Shown: positions 1 through 5,834 of the stretch, in pieces
How the letters are laid out: each line of letters starts with the position of its first letter
Position numbering within the stretch: the stretch's first letter is position 1
From: Pseudomonadota bacterium
Lineage (GTDB): Bacteria > Pseudomonadota > Alphaproteobacteria > Rhizobiales > Xanthobacteraceae
Assembly (NCBI GenBank): GCA_023405565.1
Contig: JAEXXW010000103.1
Span: 1-7,244 of the forward strand
Length of the DNA: 7,244 nt
Direction of reading: 5' to 3'
Notes under the pieces: generated by a model
What the model saw: only the letters and a program-made list of their open reading frames with translations
What the model was told of the DNA's origin: nothing
The model's database searches: none
Program-made: the position numbers and the translations under genes

Positions 1-410
1 CCCTTCGTGTAGCCGCGCTCAAAGAAATCGATATTATTCAGCTCGAAAAGCAGGCGGAATTGTTCATCAATGTCCGGGACATTCGTCGGTGGCCAAACTC
101 TTTTGTTGGGATAGCCGATCTTGAGCTCATGGGGATGAGCAAGAACTTGCGGATGACCATCGAAGAGCTGGGCCATCATTGATCCGCCTGACCTCTCAAC
201 TTGCGAGATCATCACAAGTGGTAAAGTTATCGGCTGATACGAGTTTTTCAGCCGATCTACGATGGCTTCAACACTAGCCATGCGACCATTCATCGCTGCG
301 AAGTAAGGCCGGTAACGAAAATGGTCCCTGACCGGTCTCAATATTGTTTCACCGAGCCGGTTCGATAACAATCGGGTGGCTTTGTGCGCCACATCCTGAG
401 CAAAAGTCAT
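1..410 (-). CDS. Sulfotransferase-family protein, N-terminal part (cut by left edge)
   Basis: The reverse strand is open from an ATG at 410-408 to the window edge: 136 complete codons plus two bases. Translation begins MTFAQDVAHKATRLLSNRLG. Around residues 67-87 it reads VMISQVERSGGSMMAQLFDG followed by HPQV. This resembles the 5'-phosphosulfate-binding P-loop of PAPS-dependent sulfotransferases (a strand, then R-S-G-T/G-T/S, then a helix and 'HP'). The R73-S74-G75 core is present, with Gly-Ser in place of the commoner Thr-Thr. The 3'-phosphate-binding half and the C-terminus lie outside the window. The start is well bounded: an in-frame TAA lies 12 bases upstream with no other ATG between, although no clear Shine-Dalgarno is seen. 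Local GC is about 50%, lower than the genes on the right. Lying downstream of asnB on the same strand in a glycan locus, it may sulfate a saccharide or lipid, but the acceptor is unknown. It could also be a non-catalytic relative of the family. Confidence 0.7.
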   Translation of the reverse strand, partial: MTFAQDVAHKATRLLSNRLGETILRPVRDHFRYRPYFAAMNGRMASVEAIVDRLKNSYQPITLPLVMISQVERSGGSMMAQLFDGHPQVLAHPHELKIGYPNKRVWPPTNVPDIDEQFRLLFELNNIDFFERGYTK

Positions 411-597
411 GTTACACCATTATCGTCCGTCCAATCAGATTGGTAGCCAATCCAAATTCTGATGGCGTTATTGTTAGCTTGGGCACCCGTTGTGTCGGAC
501 TGCTTCAACGACGCAGCACGTCCTTGTTGTTATGGCACCACGATTTTCCGGTTACAGCATCCGAGACGAGGGTCAAGCTATATCTGTCATACAAAAA
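411..597. other. Intergenic gap between asnB and the sulfotransferase gene
   Basis: This 187-bp AT-richer stretch lies between the asnB stop and the next minus-strand start. The reverse strand is broken by stops, and the short plus-strand reading frames crossing it (344-727 and 490-696) show no family resemblance. I see no T-tailed hairpin after asnB, so read-through into the sulfotransferase gene is possible. The gap is long for a tight operon, so a separate promoter is also possible. A GATAAT hexamer on the minus strand (424-419) resembles a -10 box, but it lies almost on the start codon and lacks a convincing -35. Confidence 0.4.
431..452. repeat. Alternating 6-bp inverted/direct repeat upstream of the sulfotransferase gene
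   Basis: Three hexamers alternate: CCAATC (431-436), its exact reverse complement GATTGG (438-443), and CCAATC again (447-452), separated by one and three bases. Either neighbouring pair forms a perfect 6-bp inverted repeat. It lies 21-42 bases upstream of the sulfotransferase start, where an operator or a weak, mutually exclusive leader hairpin could sit. No T-run follows it, so it does not look like a terminator. The function is inference, and chance is possible for arms this short. Confidence 0.35.
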
Positions 598-2580
598 TCA
601 GGCCCATTGTCGCACGATAGTGGATGTCGCCTTGTTCGGCATTTTTGTGTCAATGAACTCCCTCCTCCACGCCTCAAACATAAGCACGTTCCATAAAACA
701 TGCTGCCAATTGCGCGCGCCGGTCTGATGCGCGATCCATTTTTCACGGATATTCTCCGTATCGAACAGACCGTCCCCTAGTGTTCGCGGGTTGAGCAAAT
801 CCTCTGCCCAGTCGCGCAACGGCCCGCGCAGCCAAACGCCGATTGGAACGGCAAATCCGGATTTCGGCCGTTCGATCAACGCTCGTGGCACATATTTGTG
901 GAGCACTTGTCTCAGCAGCCATTTGCTCTGGCCCGAACGCCACTTAAACCGGCGAGGCAAACACCAGGAAAATTCCACGAGACGATGATCGAGTAAGGGC
1001 ACTCGCGCTTCCAAGGCCACGGCCATGCTCGCGCGATCAATCTTGGTGAGAATGTCGTCAGGCAGATATGTGGCGGTATCCATGAATCGCATCCAGTCTC
1101 GATCATCCGAGAGAGCATGTCGGTTCCTGGCATCGGGATTTCCGAGTTTTGGCTCGTGGCCTCCCCGGACCATGCGCCACGCGTCCTCTCCTGGCGCGAC
1201 CAGACGCTCGTAATAGCCATCGATATCCTCGGGCAAAACGGATGCGAATTTATGCATCTTCTCGCCGGCCTGCCGGGGTCTGACCGCGCGGGGCATCAGC
1301 GCGAAAGCACGATCCCATTGAGCCGGCGGTATCGCCGTTATCAACCGACCAAGTCCGGCGCGTAGCGAACGGGGCAAATGGCCCAATGCCGCGGTCACTT
1401 GATAGCCTGCGCCATACCGATTGTAGCCTCCAAACAATTCGTCGCCGCCATCGCCGGAGAGAGCGACTGTGACGTGACGTCTGGTGAGTTCGGAAACGAG
1501 ATAAGTCGGAATCTGAGAGGAGTCAGCGAAGGGCTCATCAAAGATCTGAGGCAACTTTTGAATGACAGCCTGCGCTTCCGCTGGCGTGACGACAAATCCA
1601 GTATGCTCCGTCCCCAGATGCCGGGCAACCGCTGCCGCATGTGCGGATTCATCATAGGCGGCTTCCTGAAATCCAATCGAGAAGGTCTTGACGGGACGAG
1701 AACTTACTTTCTGCATCAGCGCAACGACGACCGATGAATCCACTCCGCCGGAGAGGAATGCTCCCAATGGCACGTCGGCGACGAGACGACGTCGCACAGC
1801 GTCCGACAAAAGCGCATCCAGCGCTTCGATCGCTTCTTCGTCATTTGCGAATGCCTGGCCGCTATTGACTCCCCTCTCCGTGACATTGGCCAAAGACCAA
1901 TATGCTTTCTCACGGATATGATCCGGGCCGCGAACTTCGAGGATCATCCCGGGCTGCAGCTTCTGCACATCCCGGAAAATGCTGCGCGGCGCTGGCACGT
2001 AGCTGTAGCGCAAAAATGCGCTCACGGAATCCAGATCGAGTTCGCTACGCCAGCCTGACACACATGGAAAGGCCTTGAGCTCCGAGGCGAATATCAGCTG
2101 GCCGTCGGAATGTCCCCAATAGACAGGTTTGATCCCCATCCGATCGCGGACCAGATACAAACACTGCTCGCTGCGATCCCAGGCTGCAAAAGCGAACATG
2201 CCGATCAGACGTCGAACCGTATCCTCGACACCCCAGACGGCACAACCTTCAACAAGCACCTCGGTATCGGAATGCCCGCGAAATGTACGGCCCGCGGCGA
2301 CAAGCTCAGTGCGCAATTCCTGTGCGTTGTAGATTTCACCATTGTAGGACAAGACGAAACGACCACAGCTCGATTGCATCGGCTGCGCACCCATCGGGCT
2401 GAGATCCACAATGGACAGGCGCGTATGAACAAGGGTCACACCTGTTGGGGCATCGATCCAGATACCGGACGTATCCGGACCCCGGTGCCGCAGCCGCAAG
2501 GCCATGCGCTCACCGACGGAACGCAACTCATCGGCAGAATTGCGTCGTCTGAAGTCAAGAAGACCAGCTATTCCGCACAT
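598..2580 (-). CDS. asnB: Asparagine synthase (glutamine-hydrolysing) family amidotransferase
   Basis: This 660-residue class-II glutamine amidotransferase of the AsnB family hydrolyses glutamine at the N-terminal site, and its ammonia attacks an adenylated carboxylate in the synthetase domain. It starts MCGIAG, so Cys2 is the nucleophile after Met removal. Further glutaminase motifs are RHRGPD (31-36), NGEIYN (80-85) and GHSDTE (102-107). The synthetase domain has the PP-loop SGGVDSS (277-283), SGDGGDELFGGY (375-386) and LTKIDRASM (511-519) followed by EARVPLLDHR (524-533). All key motifs are intact. The start is firm: MCG is required, and an in-frame TAG lies 21 bases upstream. No good Shine-Dalgarno is next to it; a GGGGGAGG block sits about 30 bases away. 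E. coli AsnB has 554 residues; longer versions are common in polysaccharide clusters, where they are thought to amidate sugar uronates. That role fits the neighbours here, but plain asparagine synthesis cannot be excluded. Confidence 0.95.
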   Translation of the reverse strand: MCGIAGLLDFRRRNSADELRSVGERMALRLRHRGPDTSGIWIDAPTGVTLVHTRLSIVDLSPMGAQPMQSSCGRFVLSYNGEIYNAQELRTELVAAGRTFRGHSDTEVLVEGCAVWGVEDTVRRLIGMFAFAAWDRSEQCLYLVRDRMGIKPVYWGHSDGQLIFASELKAFPCVSGWRSELDLDSVSAFLRYSYVPAPRSIFRDVQKLQPGMILEVRGPDHIREKAYWSLANVTERGVNSGQAFANDEEAIEALDALLSDAVRRRLVADVPLGAFLSGGVDSSVVVALMQKVSSRPVKTFSIGFQEAAYDESAHAAAVARHLGTEHTGFVVTPAEAQAVIQKLPQIFDEPFADSSQIPTYLVSELTRRHVTVALSGDGGDELFGGYNRYGAGYQVTAALGHLPRSLRAGLGRLITAIPPAQWDRAFALMPRAVRPRQAGEKMHKFASVLPEDIDGYYERLVAPGEDAWRMVRGGHEPKLGNPDARNRHALSDDRDWMRFMDTATYLPDDILTKIDRASMAVALEARVPLLDHRLVEFSWCLPRRFKWRSGQSKWLLRQVLHKYVPRALIERPKSGFAVPIGVWLRGPLRDWAEDLLNPRTLGDGLFDTENIREKWIAHQTGARNWQHVLWNVLMFEAWRREFIDTKMPNKATSTIVRQWA

Positions 2581-2831
2581 GGCTGCAAAGGCTGAATTCT
2601 AGGCAAAAACCAACCTCCCCCAAGCGTGCATTTTCCGGAATGGATTTATTCCATAGCATGCACATCCTGCCGGACCAGAATTTTTGCCGAAAAATCTCGT
2701 GCCATCACCGTGATATGTGGCCCCAAGGCACCCTCATGGCGGCCCCCGTCCTCCTAAAAATACCTCCCGTTTGATGCAAATCGAGGACTTCATTCCATTT
2801 CCGGACGAAATTGCTTATAGGGTGCGCCTCA
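2581..2831. promoter_or_regulatory. Divergent intergenic region between asnB and kpsF
   Basis: About 250 bp separate the divergent asnB and kpsF starts, so promoters for both transcription units should lie here. On the minus strand, TAGAAT (2601-2596) with TTGGGG 16 bases upstream is the best -10/-35 pair, but it would leave only about 9 bases of leader before the asnB ATG. On the plus strand, TATAGG (2816-2821) resembles a -10 box, but it has no good -35 and lies too close to the earlier start candidates. No large gene fits. Minus-strand purine blocks resembling ribosome sites occur at 2755-2750 (AGGAGG), 2768-2762 (GGGAGGT) and around 2618-2612. Composition shifts across this interval, from mixed GC on the left to clearly high GC on the right. 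Confidence 0.5.
2626..2663. repeat. Nested inverted repeat, possible operator
   Basis: The outer arms GTGCAT (2626-2631) and ATGCAC (2658-2663) are exact reverse complements. Inside them, ATGGA (2640-2644) and TCCAT (2650-2654) form a second 5-bp inverted repeat with a 5-base loop. An alternative inner pairing is GGAAT (2638-2642) with ATTCC (2648-2652). The element lies 46-83 bases upstream of asnB, at a distance suited to a transcription-factor site. There is no U-tract, so it is unlikely to be a terminator. The binding function is inference. Confidence 0.35.
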
Positions 2832-3860
2832 ATGCGCCGGACCCCTAACATGACTGAAGTCAAGCCCCTGATCCCCCAACAAGACGGTCTGGAGGAGGGC
2901 CTCCTGATCGCTTCCGCCCTGCGGACGCTGGAGGCCGAGGCCAGCGGGATCGCGGCGTTGTCGGCTGCCTTGAAGGACGGCCTGGGCGGCGCATTGATCG
3001 CCGCGGCACAGGCCATTCACGGCTCCCGGGGCCGCCTGATTGTCACCGGGATGGGGAAATCGGGCCATGTCGCGCGCAAGCTCGCAGCGACCTTCGCGTC
3101 CACCGGTACGCCCGCCTTTTTCGTTCATCCGAGCGAAGCCAGCCACGGCGATCTGGGCATGATCACCAAGGACGATGTCATCATTGCGCTGTCCTGGTCG
3201 GGCGAGACCGCGGAACTGAAGAACCTGATCGACTATTCGCGACGGCACCGCATTTCGCTGATCGGCATGACCTCGGATGCAACATCGACGCTGGGCCGCG
3301 CGGCGGACATCGTGCTGGCGCTGCCACCGGCGCGCGAGGCCTGCCCGCACAATCTCGCTCCCACCACCTCGTCGCTGATGCAGCTTGCGCTCGGCGATGC
3401 ATTGGCCATCGCGCTGCTCGAAGCGCGGGGCTTCTCGGCGCAGCAATTCCATGTGCTGCATCCGGGCGGCAAGCTCGGCGCACTCCTGAAATTCGTGCGC
3501 GATGTAATGCGGACGGGCGATGCCTTGCCGATTGCCAAGTCCGGATCGCGCATGTCGGAAGCCGTCATCGAGATGTCCGCGAAAGGCGTCGGCTGTATCG
3601 GGATCGTCGATTCCCACGGCCAGTTGTCCGGGATCATCACCGACGGCGACCTGCGACGCCATATGGGCCCCGGCCTGACCGAAGCGACAGTGGACGACAT
3701 CATGACGCCGCATCCAAAATCCTGCCGGCCCGACCAGCTTGTCAGTGAAATTCTCGAATTGCTGAACTCATCGAAGATTACCGCGATGTTCGTGGTGGAA
3801 GGCAGCCGGCCGGTCGGCGTCGTGCATCTGCACGACCTGCTGCGCATCGGCGTCGCCTGA
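2832..3860 (+). CDS. kpsF: KpsF/GutQ-family D-arabinose-5-phosphate isomerase
   Basis: The enzyme interconverts D-ribulose 5-phosphate and D-arabinose 5-phosphate, the first committed step to Kdo for LPS or capsule, in the cytosol. From this start it has 342 residues, against 328 for E. coli KdsD. An SIS sugar-isomerase domain (about 35-215) carries GMGKSGH (73-79), SWSGETAE (121-128) and REACPHNLAPTTSS (168-181). By my alignment with E. coli KdsD, the residues corresponding to its active-site Lys59, Glu111, Glu152 and His193 are K76, E128, E169 and H210, all kept. Two CBS domains follow (about 222-280 and 287-342), including TDGDLRRH and MTPHP. The start is uncertain. ATG 2832 has GGTG seven bases upstream. 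ATG 2850 (336 aa, MTEVKPL) matches family length slightly better, and TTG 2811 is less likely. It is first in a plus-strand operon, ten bases before the next start. Confidence 0.95.
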   Translation: MRRTPNMTEVKPLIPQQDGLEEGLLIASALRTLEAEASGIAALSAALKDGLGGALIAAAQAIHGSRGRLIVTGMGKSGHVARKLAATFASTGTPAFFVHPSEASHGDLGMITKDDVIIALSWSGETAELKNLIDYSRRHRISLIGMTSDATSTLGRAADIVLALPPAREACPHNLAPTTSSLMQLALGDALAIALLEARGFSAQQFHVLHPGGKLGALLKFVRDVMRTGDALPIAKSGSRMSEAVIEMSAKGVGCIGIVDSHGQLSGIITDGDLRRHMGPGLTEATVDDIMTPHPKSCRPDQLVSEILELLNSSKITAMFVVEGSRPVGVVHLHDLLRIGVA

Positions 3861-3870
3861 CGAAAATACG

Positions 3871-4908
3871 ATGGATGCAGGGGTCGAGCCCTTCCGGCAT
3901 TGGACAATGACCGCGGTGACAATTGCGGTCTGCGCGGCCGCGCTGACTGCGCTTCTCATCGCATCGCTGCGTCCCTTGCTCGTTCGCTATGCGATGGCCC
4001 GTCCCAATGCGCGGTCCTCCCACACGACACCCACACCGCAAGGCGGCGGCATGGCCATCGTCGCCGCATGGATCATGGTTGCCGGCATGGCCATGGCAGC
4101 GACCGGAACATGGCCGCAAAACACGCTAAGCATCGTCGCTGTTTTTGGCGCCTGCGTGTTGATTGCGGTGCTGGGCGCGATCGACGATATCAAACCGATC
4201 GATGTCGCCCCGCGACTGTTCTTTCAGTTCGTGGCCGTGGCCAGCGTCATCGCGATCCTACCCTCCGATTTTCAGATGACGCCGGTCCTGCCGTGGTGGC
4301 TGGAGCGCGTCCTGCTGGTCTTGGCCGGGGTCTGGTTCGTCAATCTCGTCAATTTCATGGACGGCCTCGACTGGATGACGGTCGCGGAAATGGTGCCGCT
4401 GACCGGCGGACTTGTGCTGCTAGGAGTATTGGGCGCCCTTCCCGCCTACGCCGTTGTCTGCGCACTGGCCCTGCTGGGGGCTCTGATCGGCTTTGCCCCT
4501 TTCAATCGTCCGGTCGCGCGTCTGTTTCTCGGCGATGTCGGCAGCCTGCCACTGGGCCTGATCGTCGGCTGGTTGCTGGCGCTGCTGGCCAACAAGGGGC
4601 ACCTTGCCGCTGCTCTGCTGTTACCGCTTTACTATCTGATGGATGCGACCATCACACTCCTGCGCCGTCTTTCGAAAGGCGAGCGTGTCTGGCAGGCGCA
4701 TCGCAGCCATTTCTATCAGCGCGCGACCGACAACGGCTTCACCGTGAAAGAAGTCGTCGCGTATGTTTTTGCGGTCAATCTCCTGCTCGTTGCACTCGCA
4801 ACCCTTTGCGTGCGGCTCAATACGCCATCCACAGAGATGGCGGCGCTGCTGATTGGCGCCGGCCTTGTCGGCTGGCTGCTGATCCGCTTCTCGCGAAAGC
4901 GTGGCTGA
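3871..4908 (+). CDS. MraY/WecA/WbpL-type polyprenyl-phosphate sugar-1-phosphate transferase
   Basis: This polytopic inner-membrane enzyme moves a sugar-1-phosphate from a UDP-sugar to undecaprenyl phosphate, the first step in building a lipid-linked glycan. It has 345 residues, typical of the family, and about ten hydrophobic segments. The family motifs appear in order: PNARSSH followed by PQGGG (45-60), DD at 105-106 (AIDDIKP), NLVNFMDG (158-165), LGDVGS (220-225) with D222, and a cytosolic loop HRSHFYQR (277-284). The HRSHFYQ loop and the neighbouring reductase and 4,6-dehydratase point to the WbpL/WreU subgroup, which uses 6-deoxy-HexNAc donors, rather than MraY or enterobacterial WecA. 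That substrate call is inference. The start at 3871 follows kpsF by ten bases with a poor ribosome site; ATG 3907, just before the first membrane helix, is an alternative. The stop overlaps the next start by one base. Confidence 0.92.
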   Translation: MDAGVEPFRHWTMTAVTIAVCAAALTALLIASLRPLLVRYAMARPNARSSHTTPTPQGGGMAIVAAWIMVAGMAMAATGTWPQNTLSIVAVFGACVLIAVLGAIDDIKPIDVAPRLFFQFVAVASVIAILPSDFQMTPVLPWWLERVLLVLAGVWFVNLVNFMDGLDWMTVAEMVPLTGGLVLLGVLGALPAYAVVCALALLGALIGFAPFNRPVARLFLGDVGSLPLGLIVGWLLALLANKGHLAAALLLPLYYLMDATITLLRRLSKGERVWQAHRSHFYQRATDNGFTVKEVVAYVFAVNLLLVALATLCVRLNTPSTEMAALLIGAGLVGWLLIRFSRKRG

Positions 4909-5834
4909 TGCGGGTCCTCGTCACCGGAGCAAACGGCTTTGTCGGGCGCCCGCTGACGCAGGCCTTGTCGAACGCAGACTATGACGTGCGCGCCGCAGCG
5001 CGCGACACGTCCGCTATTGCGCGCGCCACCAATATCGAGCCGGTTGCACTTCCGGATTTGTCGCAGGCGGTCGATTGGCGCCCTCTGCTGCGCGATATGG
5101 ATGCTGTCGTGCATCTCGCCGGTATCGCGCATGTCTCGAACACGATCGCCGAAGAGCAATACGACAAGGTCAATCGCCTGGCGACCAAGTCGCTGGCGTT
5201 GGCCGCATCCATGGCGCCCCACATCAAGCGGCTGGTTTTCGTGTCGTCCATTCGCGCTCAAACCGGGCCGTCCGCAGATCATGCGCTGACCGAGAATGAC
5301 AAGCCGGAGCCGACCGACGCCTATGGTCGCTCCAAGCTCGCCGCCGAAGCTTTCGTGCGTGGCTATGGCGTGCCGGCCACCATCCTGCGACCGGTCGTGA
5401 TCTATGGCCCCGAAGCGCGCGCGAATGTCGCCCAGCTTGTGAAGATCGCGGCCCTGCCTGTTCCATTGCCGTTCGGGGCTTTCGACCGCAAGCGTTCGCT
5501 GCTCGCACTCGAGAACATGATTTCGGCTGTCCGGTTCGTGCTGGAGCAACCCGCAACAGCGGGAGAAACCTACATGGTCGCCGATCCGACGCCGGTGTCG
5601 CTTGCCGATATGATCGCGATCATGCGCAAGTCACGCGGCCGCTCGCCCGGCCTGATCCCTGTTCCATCGACCTGGATTGGCAGCGCGTTCCGGGCGATCG
5701 GCAAGACGGATGTCTGGGACAGAATCGGAAACAGCCTTATCGCCGACGCAGCCAAATTGCGGGCTGCGGGCTGGACGCCGCCTGTCGATACGCCCGACGC
5801 GCTGGCCGCGCTCGTCAGGCTGCCTCGCCCTTGA
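4908..5834 (+). CDS. NAD-dependent epimerase/dehydratase-family sugar 4-ketoreductase (WbpV/WreQ-like)
   Basis: This 308-residue extended short-chain dehydrogenase starts MRVLVTGANGFVGRPL. It carries the nucleotide-binding GANGFVG (7-13), HLAGIAHV (69-76), the catalytic Ser region VSSIRAQTG (112-120), YGRSK (Tyr139, Lys143) and RPVVIYGP (161-168). Relatives next to WbpM-type dehydratases and WbpL-type transferases (WbpV, WreQ) reduce the C4 keto group of UDP-2-acetamido-2,6-dideoxy-hexulose, or its lipid-linked form, to give FucNAc or QuiNAc. Which C4 epimer forms here cannot be read from the sequence, and an epimerase role is not excluded. The ATG lies in a TGATG overlap with the upstream stop, implying translational coupling. 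The same frame stays open upstream to 3900 through the transferase gene, so a 644-residue fused call would be an artefact. The 3' end overlaps the convergent dehydratase gene by 20 bp. Confidence 0.9.
   Translation: MRVLVTGANGFVGRPLTQALSNADYDVRAAARDTSAIARATNIEPVALPDLSQAVDWRPLLRDMDAVVHLAGIAHVSNTIAEEQYDKVNRLATKSLALAASMAPHIKRLVFVSSIRAQTGPSADHALTENDKPEPTDAYGRSKLAAEAFVRGYGVPATILRPVVIYGPEARANVAQLVKIAALPVPLPFGAFDRKRSLLALENMISAVRFVLEQPATAGETYMVADPTPVSLADMIAIMRKSRGRSPGLIPVPSTWIGSAFRAIGKTDVWDRIGNSLIADAAKLRAAGWTPPVDTPDALAALVRLPRP
5815..5834. other. Convergent 3'-end overlap of reductase and dehydratase genes
   Basis: The reductase stop (5832-5834, plus) and the dehydratase stop (5817-5815, minus) lie inside each other's coding sequence, so the last 20 bp are read on both strands. 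The final residues are RLPRP on plus and GEAA on minus. There is no room for a dedicated terminator between the genes, so transcripts from both sides should run into one another. Confidence 0.85.

Noticed and set aside
344..727. 127-codon plus-strand frame over the asnB/sulfotransferase gap
   Set aside because: It overlaps the ends of both minus-strand genes, has no recognisable motif and no convincing ribosome site.
2596..2624. TTGGGG and TAGAAT as the asnB promoter (minus strand)
   Set aside because: The -10 match is fair, but only three of six -35 bases match, and the leader would be about 9 bases. Kept only as a possibility in the intergenic entry.
2829..3713. 294-codon open frame antisense to kpsF
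   Set aside because: It lies wholly opposite a clear SIS-CBS gene, is rich in Arg, Gln and Gly as expected of high-GC shadow frames, and shows no family motif.
3900..4907. Long plus-strand frame read as the N-terminus of the reductase
   Set aside because: It is the shifted frame of the membrane transferase gene. The reductase has a natural start MRVLVTGANG at 4908, and the upstream translation resembles no family.
4716..5549. 277-codon antisense frame over the transferase/reductase junction
   Set aside because: Composition is shadow-like, and the plus strand carries well-motifed genes over the whole stretch.
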